64,000 nt of DNA from a virus, in the IMG/VR virus record IMGVR_UViG_3300007609_001138, positions 1 through 64,000 of that record; one strand, written 5' to 3'. This document shows positions 42,605 through 51,500 of this stretch, in pieces. Under the pieces are notes generated by a model. It saw nothing but the letters and a program-made list of their open reading frames with translations, did not search any database and was not told the origin of the DNA. The first letter of the stretch is position 1, and every line of letters begins with the position of its first letter. A program made the translations under genes and the position numbers.

Positions 42605-43255
42605 TTAATGTCCTAAAATAAATCTCACACTGCCGTTGCAATTAAAGTATCCCCGTCCGTGCCAGTCATGTCCTCTTAGTTTAGGACAATCAAACATTTT
42701 TAACTTGTACCCACTCTGCGCCACTGTGTTGTAAAACTTGGTTAGTACTATATCCAAGTTATCACTGGGCAAGTTTTGCATTTGATCGAAATTAAAAGTA
42801 AACAAAAAGTCACGTTTAACAACACGCATTGCGTTGTGTATCTGCTTAGGCAAACTTTGCCAGTCGCAGTAGTGTAGACTGCCCAGTGCCATGCCAGCGT
42901 CCCAGAAGTTTTCATTGATGTCTGCATAATCTGTATCAAAGTATGCTATGTCATCCACTGTGCCGCCCGGCCATTCTTCAGTGTCCACTCCTATAATGCC
43001 AGGAAACCAGTTTGCGAATATGTTTTCACCACAGCCTATGTCAACCACACTGTCTGGTTCACAGGTATACAGTCGATCAATATACCAGAAGATATCTCTA
43101 AAGCCAATTTTCAATCCGCTTTCATATCTATATCTAGGAGTGCTTTTTGGAATCTCTACGTCCAGTGACACATAGTCATAGTGTTGATGTAGTCTAGCAT
43201 CTAGATCAGGAAAAACTGCAAAAGTCTTTTCAGGTGAATAATTATTTACAAGCAC
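42605..43255 (-). CDS. Class I methyltransferase (216 aa)
   Basis: Motif I is SVVDIGCGENIF, followed by WFPGIIGVDTEEW for the SAM-ribose acid; DAGMALGSLHYCDW marks motif IV. The layout is the same as in the + strand methyltransferase at 8576 (DIGCG, FP, IGxD). It lacks the C-terminal catalytic elements of DNA methyltransferases, so a small-molecule or sugar substrate is more likely. It overlaps the next upstream gene by 10 bases. Confidence 0.82.
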   Translation of the reverse strand: MLVNNYSPEKTFAVFPDLDARLHQHYDYVSLDVEIPKSTPRYRYESGLKIGFRDIFWYIDRLYTCEPDSVVDIGCGENIFANWFPGIIGVDTEEWPGGTVDDIAYFDTDYADINENFWDAGMALGSLHYCDWQSLPKQIHNAMRVVKRDFLFTFNFDQMQNLPSDNLDIVLTKFYNTVAQSGYKLKMFDCPKLRGHDWHGRGYFNCNGSVRFILGH

Positions 43256-43566
43256 TGCTTTAACTCCCAGTGATAATCTGTATCTGCAATTACCATTACA
43301 TTGTTTGGTAATGTACTTGTGCCCGATGTACCTGGTACAAGTTTTGTTGGCACAGTATCATTTATCTCGACTATTTGATTGTTTTTTATAATCACATTGT
43401 AGTTGCCTTGAGCATACTGTGCCTTGCTGATGTTAATATATTTAAAATTCAAGTCTTCCATGCTATAGCATATAGGTTCACCGGTGCTTTCATTATAATA
43501 CAATCTATATTCAACTTCAACTGAATTGAGTTGAATTTTTGCAAACTCTTGTAAAAAATCATTCAT
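43246..43566 (-). CDS. Hypothetical protein (106 aa)
   Basis: The ATG at 43566 is preferred to an upstream TTG at 43578. The sequence is beta-rich (VEVEYRLYYNESTG, NYNVIIKNNQIVEIND) with a Pro/Thr/Gly tail. No domain recognised. It overlaps the upstream glycosyltransferase gene by 8 bases. Confidence 0.7.
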   Translation of the reverse strand: MNDFLQEFAKIQLNSVEVEYRLYYNESTGEPICYSMEDLNFKYINISKAQYAQGNYNVIIKNNQIVEINDTVPTKLVPGTSGTSTLPNNVMVIADTDYHWELKQCL

Positions 43567-44368
43567 AATACGGCTCAAACTGCTTGGCTAATTCTTTACA
43601 GTGATAGTGCCACAATGCACACTGTGTATATCCATTGACTCTTACTTGCCCGCTGTCGATTTCCCAGGTTAGGCTTTTATGCCACTCAGTGGGTGTGCGA
43701 ACAATGTCACTTTTCATGTGAACTATCCTGGGTGATAGATTGTGCGGTAAGGTACATTTTTCGATACCACAGATCAGTGTTGCTAGACTGTATGCAAGAT
43801 CAGTGTTAGGCAATTCACCACGTGCATATTTAACAGCAGTCATTGCATCTGACCAATTATCAAAAAGCTTTTTCACTGTTACAAAAAATTTCTTTGCCAT
43901 CTCGCTTTGTCGCCAATAGGTAAATGCGTTGTAAGTGTCAGGAAGATTGTTTTTATGTATTACATTTCTATAACGACGGCACTCTACTGATTCGCCTTTA
44001 AAGTCCAGTGCACCTGTGCTTACTACTATATCTCGATGACGCAGCATATCCCAATAATGGTCAATTGGTTGTGCAATCAACATGTCAGCTTCTAACTTGA
44101 TGGTTTCATGAAAAGGACTTGCAATATAACATTGCCAATCATTAGCATAGGGATTATCATCTGTGCGCAGATCACCATAGGGCAATGTTTTAACTATGTC
44201 AAAATCGTTGTCTGCTGGTAGCTGTTTATCTGTTAGTAAACAAACAACGGCATTCTTGTGCCAGTGCTTTAAACTACGACTTAACACACGAGCACATGTT
44301 GTATAATCCGAGTCCTGCGAATCTATAGCAACAATGAGATATCCTCGATCATGTGCGTATGCTGTCAC
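43559..44368 (-). CDS. GT8-like glycosyltransferase (269 aa)
   Basis: The protein starts with GTG at 44368. The N-terminal YLIVAIDSQDSDYTTCA, the central VVCLLTDKQLP and TIKLEADMLI (with the acidic metal-binding pair) fit a nucleotide-sugar GT-A fold of the GT8/glycogenin kind. The C-terminal LSPRIVHMKSD supplies a His in the expected place. It is adjacent to a related protein, with a 20-base overlap. Confidence 0.7.
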   Translation of the reverse strand: MTAYAHDRGYLIVAIDSQDSDYTTCARVLSRSLKHWHKNAVVCLLTDKQLPADNDFDIVKTLPYGDLRTDDNPYANDWQCYIASPFHETIKLEADMLIAQPIDHYWDMLRHRDIVVSTGALDFKGESVECRRYRNVIHKNNLPDTYNAFTYWRQSEMAKKFFVTVKKLFDNWSDAMTAVKYARGELPNTDLAYSLATLICGIEKCTLPHNLSPRIVHMKSDIVRTPTEWHKSLTWEIDSGQVRVNGYTQCALWHYHCKELAKQFEPYYE

Positions 44369-45137
44369 ACTGTGCCCCTAAACTGATTTTGTCAGATATG
44401 TGAATATCATTGTAGACTATAATTCTTTTTTTCTTGTCGTTGAGAGTGTAGGTAACTTCTGTGCTATAGTCTAGCAATTTAAAGTCACAGTGATGCGACA
44501 CTGTGGTCATGCTCCAAGGTATATTAGTAAACTCTGGTATACGACCGCCGTTGACCATTAATAATGCCAGTGTTAGTGCATAGTCGTTTCTAAAAGGAGA
44601 TTTATTAAATCTAAACAAATCACTGTAATGGCCATAGTTTTGTTCTATCATCTGCCAGGCGCTGAACACTGACTCTGCAAATCTATTTCTTGTAAATTGA
44701 CACACTGTAGCCCATACATGAGGTGTATTGGTTTTGCCGAATGTTTCTTCTTGCATGGTCAAAGGCAGATACTGATTGTTGTGAAAGCACAAAAACTCAT
44801 TTTCTGAATCTAGCACTGATTTCAACTCATTACCATTGAGAAAATAATCACAGTCTAGTAACAGTGTATTTTCATAGGGCGATAATGTGTATGCACTGCT
44901 ACGAGAACGATTATACCACTGATCTCGATGTTCACTAGCATGCCAGTATCGATCTCCGCCAGAAGACTTTTCAGAATGTATTACAGTATCAAACACTGAG
45001 TTGTCGACATCAACATCACTGACCAATGTCACAGGAATATCTAGATATTTTTTTACACGTCTAGCACATTCACTGGCTATGCTAACATAATCAATGCTGT
45101 GATTGTTGAATGCAAAAATTAGTGCGCCGGTACTCAT
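44349..45137 (-). CDS. GT8-like glycosyltransferase (262 aa)
   Basis: ALIFAFNN-type first strand, VTLVSDVDVD, and the DxD motif in TLLLDCDYFLNG point to a GT-A glycosyltransferase. It resembles its downstream neighbour in layout, which suggests tandem duplication and use of related donor sugars. It overlaps the upstream 101-residue gene by 4 bases. Confidence 0.7.
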   Translation of the reverse strand: MSTGALIFAFNNHSIDYVSIASECARRVKKYLDIPVTLVSDVDVDNSVFDTVIHSEKSSGGDRYWHASEHRDQWYNRSRSSAYTLSPYENTLLLDCDYFLNGNELKSVLDSENEFLCFHNNQYLPLTMQEETFGKTNTPHVWATVCQFTRNRFAESVFSAWQMIEQNYGHYSDLFRFNKSPFRNDYALTLALLMVNGGRIPEFTNIPWSMTTVSHHCDFKLLDYSTEVTYTLNDKKKRIIVYNDIHISDKISLGAQCDSIRT

Positions 45138-45439
45138 CTTTCCTGCTGAATTTTTTCATACTCGGCAAGCCACACATTCATTTGTTCTTGCCATCGCTGT
45201 TGTGCGGCCAATTCAAGTTCTGTTACATCAATCCTAACAGGATTAGCATGAACATCTAATATCACTGCTGATTCATCAGGACATGCTTGCAGCACATTGA
45301 GTAATTCTGGACCTGCACACCACATGCCGCCATTGTATGCAAAATGCAACTTAGCAAGCATGCGTTCTTTGAGTACTTGTTTAGCTGTTTCGTGGTCGAA
45401 ACGAGATCGAATTTGATTAGAAATATCTGTAGAATTCAT
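45134..45439 (-). CDS. Conserved phage hypothetical, first gene of the island (101 aa)
   Basis: The protein has a helical N-terminus (FDHETAKQVLKERMLAKLHFAYNGG), a GMWCAGPELLNVLQ block and a C-terminal helix with EQMNVWLAEYEKI. From memory it resembles a conserved protein of T4-like cyanophages of unknown role. It is the promoter-proximal gene of the whole minus-strand island. The start codon lies within the right half of a 15-bp inverted repeat, about one base after the predicted transcript start, so the mRNA is likely leaderless. Confidence 0.75.
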   Translation of the reverse strand: MNSTDISNQIRSRFDHETAKQVLKERMLAKLHFAYNGGMWCAGPELLNVLQACPDESAVILDVHANPVRIDVTELELAAQQRWQEQMNVWLAEYEKIQQER

Positions 45440-45465
45440 GTAAGTAATTATACATGAATTCTACA
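45428..45465. repeat. Perfect 15-bp inverted repeat over promoter and start codon
   Basis: Arms TGTAGAATTCATGTA (45428-45442) and TACATGAATTCTACA (45451-45465) are separated by 8 bases. The repeat covers the -10 box and the start codon of the minus-strand gene. It is not followed by a T-run, so it is a candidate operator rather than a terminator. Confidence 0.85.
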
Positions 45466-45475
45466 CGTTATGCAA
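45447..45475 (-). promoter_or_regulatory. Sigma70-like promoter of the island
   Basis: On the minus strand, TTGCAT (45475-45470), a 17-base spacer and TATAAT (45452-45447). The -10 is perfect; the -35 matches 3 of 6. The transcript would start near 45440, next to the ATG at 45439. I saw no late box at a gene start between here and 18780. Confidence 0.7.
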
Positions 45476-45483
45476 GTTTTAAA

Positions 45484-46449
45484 TTAGCTAGTTGACCAGC
45501 TCGCGCTTTGCATTGATGGAGTGCCCCAAGATGCTGTCAAATAAGTTGTGCTTGGAGGACGAATTACATGTGTACCTGTTAGCGTACCATTTACAGTATC
45601 ATCAAAATCATCGGCTCTATCGTCGTCTAATGTGGTTGTTATTGTGATTGTTGTTGGAGTTGTGTCATTGTTTACTCGTGCTTGTATCTGGATATAGTTC
45701 GTAGTATAGGGCGATGTATCGGCAAACTGCTTGAACAATACGGTATTAGAAGTTGTTAAATCATAAGCACCTGTACTGGTTGCAAGTGTATCGGCAGTTC
45801 CGCTGCCACCTATTTTCGTTGTTCCAGTATAGTCAGTGCCAGCAATATTTTTTGTTGATCCTAGACCTGTGAGAGCAATTGTTCCAGTTTTAGTTAACAA
45901 GTCGGTCCACTCGGCATTTTTACTGTGTCCTGATCCGCCAGCTCTGCTGTATGCTAATCGTATCATGCCGCCGGCATTGAAGAAATAACGAAACTGGTCA
46001 GGAGTGCCGAAGTCAAATGTCTGCTCCAATATTGCAGTGTTCGTCCAACTATTGGTTGTAGATATTGTACCATTTGATGTAATATCACTGCCACTAGCAG
46101 CAGCGTTTGCACTGCTGTTGAACAGTGTGGTTAAATCTGCTTCAAATGTTGAGATTGCTTCAATGGTGTCGCCAGTGGTTGGATTAGAGATACTGGTCAC
46201 AGTTGTACCAGTGTGATTTGCAATACCTGTGAATGTTCCAAACAAACTGGCCCACTGTGTTGCAGTAATGGTTGTACCTGCACTGACTGCACTGACATTA
46301 CCTGTTTGTCCATATCCTTTTGCGCCACTGCCTGTTGCCCAGATAGTGTTTACATTAGGTACACTTATGTTACCAGTGCCGTCTGCACTTCCTGTAACAA
46401 ATGTGTTATACTCGTCGTCTAGAATTAAATTGCCAGCACTATATGCCAT
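45484..46449 (-). CDS. Tail-fibre-type structural protein (321 aa)
   Basis: The sequence is rich in Thr, Gly, Ser and Ala. The N-terminus MAYSAGNLILDDEYNTFVTG and the TATQWASLFGTF segment are typical of a virion structural protein found in many cyanophages and other large phages. The second half (residues ~215-321) resembles a small beta-sandwich. A late box lies 54 bases upstream, inside the previous gene. It is the last gene of the minus-strand structural block before the island. Confidence 0.75.
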   Translation of the reverse strand: MAYSAGNLILDDEYNTFVTGSADGTGNISVPNVNTIWATGSGAKGYGQTGNVSAVSAGTTITATQWASLFGTFTGIANHTGTTVTSISNPTTGDTIEAISTFEADLTTLFNSSANAAASGSDITSNGTISTTNSWTNTAILEQTFDFGTPDQFRYFFNAGGMIRLAYSRAGGSGHSKNAEWTDLLTKTGTIALTGLGSTKNIAGTDYTGTTKIGGSGTADTLATSTGAYDLTTSNTVLFKQFADTSPYTTNYIQIQARVNNDTTPTTITITTTLDDDRADDFDDTVNGTLTGTHVIRPPSTTYLTASWGTPSMQSASWSTS

Positions 46450-46455
46450 AAAAAA

Positions 46456-47829
46456 TTACCTTATCGTTACCACTGCTTCTACGATTTCTACATCGTCTGT
46501 GTCTTTGCTATTTAGCAAACGACCGATGATCATAAACGGTGTAGCATCTTTATCAGCAACTTCGGAAATTCCGTTGCCGGCACTGACCAGTCTGTCGCCA
46601 GCCTGCGCCTTGCCCTGAACTTTAACACCGACCCGGCCTACCAGTGCTACAGGAGGATGAGTTTCATCGGTACCTGCTCCTGCATTCAGCAGGTACGCAG
46701 GATTTTCACTGATAACGCCAAATGCACGTTCGCTGTTTTTGTTGGCACACAGTGTAATTTCCTGTTCGCCTCCTAGCTCTACCAGTGTACCTGGTTCATA
46801 AACATCATCTGCTGCATAGCGTTCTGCTACGTCAGCGTAAAGCGCACTGGTTGAGGTTGCAAATACTCGATTGAAGTAGCTGCTTGTGCTACCAATGTTA
46901 CCAGTTGCATTTGCACCAAGATTGGTAATTCCAAGAACACCAATTGTTCCCGTAGTACCGTCTACTGCGATAGCTGTGGTTTTTTCAGTGGCTTTGTTTA
47001 CCTGAATATTAATATTAGCATTGGCTGTTTGGTTGTAAACATTTGCAATGCTAGTACTGGTTTGTACACTTAACTGCAAGTCACTGTCTACACCAACACT
47101 GAGGCCGCTGTCATTTAAAATACCCAGTGTACCTGTTGTGGTATCGTTGGCAATACTGCTGAGATAGCTGCTGGCATTGGCTCCTCCGAGCTGTTGACTG
47201 TTAGTAGCAGTGCCTTGGAAAAACTGAGATTCACCTCCTACTGTGCTAGCAAGAGTAACACCAGGAAGAACTGAACTAAATCCTGTGATACTTGGATTCG
47301 GAGTAAACTGTGCATCTGGACTGACAATACTTACAACGTCGCCATTTACAATATTTTCAATAACCACGTGTGTGTTGCCAAGTGTGTCTGTGATACTGGT
47401 TGGAATAGCACCGGTGTTGCCTAATCCACTGGCTGCAACAGGTCCAATTGTTACAAAGCTTGCACCGTCGTATGCTTTAAGCTGGTCGTTTGTGGTATCC
47501 CACCATAGATCACCTTGCTGATTTGTGCTAGGTGTTGTAGTACTAGCTGTGATTGCAGCAAGACGCTGAAATTTTGTTCCTGTGTATACTTTTAAACTGT
47601 TAGGTTGACTGGCACTTCCTGAATCATACCAAAGTTGACCTCTTAGAGGTGAACTTGGCGCAGTACTGTTGCTGCCGCTTTCTAACAGATGTATAACGTT
47701 TTCGTTAAGGAACTCACCATAACCTGCGTAGTTCTTACCAACCAAGGTCATTGAACTGTCAGTGTTAATGGTACCGTCTGCTACTGTTGCAAACGTGGTT
47801 CCATTTGTAAGGGTAATAGTATATGCCAT
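46456..47829 (-). CDS. Tail-fibre protein (457 aa)
   Basis: The N-terminal ~150 residues (MTLVGKNYAGYGE, NENVIHLLE, SPLRGQLWYDSG, GDLWWDT) share blocks with the + strand fibre at 9316-11751, probably the attachment domain to the virion. A low-complexity shaft follows. The C-terminus (LYADVAERYAADDVYEPG, GVISENPAYLL, GRVGVKVQG, GRLLNSKDTDDVEIVEAVV) resembles the phage fibre C-terminal domain related to Peptidase_G2. A late box and a GGAAGG ribosome site precede it. Confidence 0.83.
   Translation of the reverse strand: MAYTITLTNGTTFATVADGTINTDSSMTLVGKNYAGYGEFLNENVIHLLESGSNSTAPSSPLRGQLWYDSGSASQPNSLKVYTGTKFQRLAAITASTTTPSTNQQGDLWWDTTNDQLKAYDGASFVTIGPVAASGLGNTGAIPTSITDTLGNTHVVIENIVNGDVVSIVSPDAQFTPNPSITGFSSVLPGVTLASTVGGESQFFQGTATNSQQLGGANASSYLSSIANDTTTGTLGILNDSGLSVGVDSDLQLSVQTSTSIANVYNQTANANINIQVNKATEKTTAIAVDGTTGTIGVLGITNLGANATGNIGSTSSYFNRVFATSTSALYADVAERYAADDVYEPGTLVELGGEQEITLCANKNSERAFGVISENPAYLLNAGAGTDETHPPVALVGRVGVKVQGKAQAGDRLVSAGNGISEVADKDATPFMIIGRLLNSKDTDDVEIVEAVVTIR
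46509..46515 (-). promoter_or_regulatory. Late promoter box CTAAATA (minus strand)
   Basis: The box lies within the last codons of the fibre gene; a transcript start near 46503 would give a 54-base leader for the gene starting at 46449, which has its own AAGG ribosome site. Confidence 0.45.
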
Positions 47830-47852
47830 TTAATAGGTACCTTCCGTATTGT

Positions 47853-47860
47853 TATTTATC
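47853..47860 (-). promoter_or_regulatory. Late promoter box GATAAATA (minus strand)
   Basis: The predicted start is about 47847, leaving an 18-base leader with a GGAAGG ribosome site before the ATG at 47829. Confidence 0.62.
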
Positions 47861-48521
47861 ACGTGGAGCTCAGGTTGGTCAAGGTCTGAATTCTAATAGT
47901 GTAATCAACCTGTATCTGTCTGTTCAAACTTTTTTGCACTGGATGAAAAATCACGTGTGTGCACAGCCTAAGATCAGTTGCACTGCCGTTCCAGGTTTTT
48001 ATACCCAGCTCGTCGAACACGAAATCGCCATTTAGATCAGTGCTGTTATCGAATGCTTGTTGTCCAGCAGGTTCGCCGTAATCAAGTAAACAGCTGACCA
48101 AAATATCGCTGTATACTCTACCACTTACGTGACTAACAGTGAGTTTATTTCTAACTGGATCTGTGTTTGTGCTGCTGTTGTCGTCTACAACTTTTTGAAA
48201 AGTTTGATTGTACAACGCTGCGTTTTGTCCAGTAACATTTGGCGGCAAGTAAGTGATTACTCCTGTTGGATCAACTGCACTTCCTCCATTGCCAAAGCTC
48301 ATTGCATAAATGTAGCCAGTGTTGCGATTAGCAATAGTTTGTGCCAAACTTTCACTGAAATTTTCATAGTTGATTGCATTACGCTTGTCAACAAAAACTT
48401 CTTCTGTATCAGGATCAAAAATTTTAATATGTCCTTCAAGCAGAACTCCTGAGTTTTCGTCAGGTACGGTCTGGTCTTGTGTTTTTTTCATATTTTGCTC
48501 TTCTTGGCTATCTTTTTGCAT
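47859..48521 (-). CDS. Structural or virion-associated hypothetical (220 aa)
   Basis: The sequence is beta-rich and acidic, with VLLEGHIKIFDPDTEEVFVDKRNAIN (split blocks GHIKIFD and DKRNAIN) and a region of Asn/Thr turns, as in phage structural proteins. It lies between the giant baseplate gene and the fibre gene. The ATG at 48521 is one base after the predicted late transcript start; an ATG at 48491, after an AAGAAGAG stretch, is an alternative start giving 210 residues. No family name can be given. Confidence 0.72.
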   Translation of the reverse strand: MQKDSQEEQNMKKTQDQTVPDENSGVLLEGHIKIFDPDTEEVFVDKRNAINYENFSESLAQTIANRNTGYIYAMSFGNGGSAVDPTGVITYLPPNVTGQNAALYNQTFQKVVDDNSSTNTDPVRNKLTVSHVSGRVYSDILVSCLLDYGEPAGQQAFDNSTDLNGDFVFDELGIKTWNGSATDLRLCTHVIFHPVQKSLNRQIQVDYTIRIQTLTNLSST

Positions 48522-48527
48522 ATATGT

Positions 48528-48534
48528 TATTTAG
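48528..48534 (-). promoter_or_regulatory. Late promoter box CTAAATA (minus strand)
   Basis: The box lies just after the stop of the giant gene. The predicted start is about 48522, directly before the ATG at 48521. If the ATG at 48491 is used instead, the leader is about 30 bases. Confidence 0.58.
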
Positions 48535-48539
48535 TTGGG

Positions 48540-51500
48540 TTATAAACCACGTATAAATCGTGCACCACCTGTGGTTTGAAGTTGTAATGGCAAATCACTA
48601 CCAGGAGCATACAGAGATTGAGACTTTCTAACTCTGATCAGTATGTCTAATCCATCTGCAACAGGCTCATCAAATGTTATAGTTACAGGATCAAGCAAGT
48701 CGACTGTGTAACCTTGCGAGACTGTGATTCCGCCCACATAAACTTCTACTTCGTCTGCGCTTCCGGCACTTACGCCAGTGGCTGTATACTCAAGTGTGCT
48801 AGTGTCTGCGGACAGTGTGGCACTTTGATACTGATCTTGATACTCACTTTGCAGTCTTTGACTAGGTGTAGCGTCATACACAACACTGCCCGCTGAGTGG
48901 TTGAACACACCAGTGCCTGCTGTTCCTCTGCGCAGTCCTGTGACGGTGTTATTTACAAAATCTATTTCTCTGTAGGTTATTCTTTCACCGTTTACTAACA
49001 GGATTCCAAACTCGCCGTTGGCTGGATCAGCGCCAGGCAGGTTGTTTGCGTTTTCAACATAAATCACAGTAGCATCTGTTGCTAAATCCTGTGTTAATAC
49101 TGTTTGTGTTGTTGGCAACACTCTTAATAAACTGCGATTATTTCGCATGTCATCAAACAGTCTAAACTGTATGCTGTCTTGTACTCTGTTGTCTGTGTAC
49201 ATTGTAACAGCAATAACATCATCTGTGTCAATTGCGGGCACACTGAGTGTCAAGAAACTGGTGTCAATACCTGCGGTAACTGTGAATTCATCGCCGGGTG
49301 TAATATAGCTACCATTTACGGTAACCCAGACTGCATCTGTTTTTACACCAGCTCTGCCTAGGTCAAATTCAAGTGTCGTACTTGCTACCGCTGCTTGCCC
49401 ATCGAAACTGGTTGAATCAAACGGAAACTCGTCAAACCGAGCCACTGCCGGGGTTTCAGTTTCTGTAGGTCCAATAAACACCTTGGTAAGCATGTTTAAT
49501 TGTCGACTGTCTTGGTATGTATAAACCGCAATTTCTTGACTGTCTTCTAGATTCACATTATCGTCGATAACCAATAAGTTGCCTGTTAAACTGTAATCGC
49601 TGTCTGTGTTTACATATATCTGAACAACACTGCCTTCAGCTGGAGTAGTTGTTAATACAACAGTTCTTGGTATACTACTGCCGTCGTTCGGAAGAACCGT
49701 AAAATCTACTCCTAGAGTCAACGGAACGTAGTCTACGTAAACTTGAATCTGGTTGTCTGCTATACCGTTACCCGGCGTCTCACTGTTAGGATCTGTGTCA
49801 AAGCTAGTGGTGCTAGCGTCGCCGATATATTCAACACCAGTTGGAGGACGCAGTCTAGTACCGTCGACTTCTACTAGCATGTTTTGATAGGTAGGTCCTT
49901 GACGATTCGCATCTAAATCAAACTGTCGAGAACTACCGTCAATAACGAATCGCTGAGGCGCCATTGAGCTGTATTCATAATACGGCGTTTGATTTCCCAT
50001 CACGGTGATAGCAATATAATCAGTGCTTCCGTACACTTGATCGAACACTATGTCTAGTGTTCCGTTGTCTGCTTCGGTAAGAGCAAAGTCAGTGATCTCT
50101 GCACCGTTGATGAAAATCACAGCATCTTGAACTTGATCAAAGTCCACCGGCATGTTTACAGTGTTGTCAACAATGTTACTCCCAACCACGCTGGTTCTAT
50201 CAAGTTGATTGCCACCGCCTAGACCGTATATATCTACAACAACAAAGCTTCCGGAGCCTGCACCTGCAAATAGATCAATGGTGTGATTTATGTAATCAAC
50301 TGTATAATAGGTATCTTCATACAGAGTTTGTCCACTTTTAAGGTTACGTACCACAATGTTGTAAGGAACTTCGACACTGTTTGATCCCCAGTCCAATGTT
50401 TGATTGCCACTGGTTATTTCATAAACTCTGTGATCAACTGGCCAGGCGTGTCCTCTGTCAAGATAATCGGCACCCGGAGTTGAACTGACCAGCATGCTTA
50501 AGGTATCAAACATGCTACCAGGTACCAATTCCTCTGGTGCATGACTGTGATAGGTGTCAATATAATCACCACCGTCTACATTAATATCATCAAGATTGGT
50601 TCCTAGATATGTGTCGCTGTAATTGCTTGAATATGCAACATCAATGTCGTATCCGCTGGTTGGGTCAATCAGCTCCCAGCCAGGCCCGTATACTTGTACT
50701 CCAGGATATTCAACTCCGTTTATTAATTGACTTAACTGTAACCCAGCATCTTCAAGATCTGGGTCATATAATCCCATGGTTCTGTCTACACCACTCAGCG
50801 TTGCCGCATCTGTTAGTGTCCAGTCATTTGGTTCGAACGTAGAGCGTCCGCTTGGGCTATTATCAATTGCAGATTCAGTGAAAGTAAACACACTTTGTAA
50901 CAATGTTTCAAAGCTTACTGTATAGTCAACACCTTCTGTTAACACAGTGCCGTTGCGAGTAACAGTGGTAGTGCTGATGTCTCCCAAAGGTACATCAACA
51001 ACCACTTGATAATTGTTAATACCGCTGCTCTTCAACTCAGTTACTGTAACTACGCCGTCGGTGTCTGCTATTCTTATCAGTATTAGTGCATCTGCTGTGT
51101 AAACTTTGTTGAGATATCTTACTAGCACACCATTGTTGTATGCAACATCTGCTTGCCAACCTATGATACTTGTGGTATATTCGTTACGGTCGAATTTCAT
51201 CACAGTAGACATTGTTCTCACATTGTTAACCTGCATGATCGGTCTTGCTTGAGCACCTGTACCGTTACCGCCCGAGAATGTCACTACGGGTGTTTCTGTG
51301 TATCCGCTGCCTGATGATACTATTTCCACTGAGATTACATTGCCAATGGCGTTAATTCTTGCTCTAGCCACAGCAGGTACGTCAGCATTACCCGATACTG
51401 TGACTTCTGGTTCAACAGTGTATCCGGTTCCGCCTGACACAATCTCGATACTGCTTAATGCAAGCAGATAGGTACCGTACCACTGGTTGTATGGAAAACT

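Noticed and set aside
45428-45465. Inverted repeat as a terminator for the fibre gene
   Set aside because: No T-run follows on either strand and the repeat overlaps a promoter -10 and a start codon, so an operator fits better.
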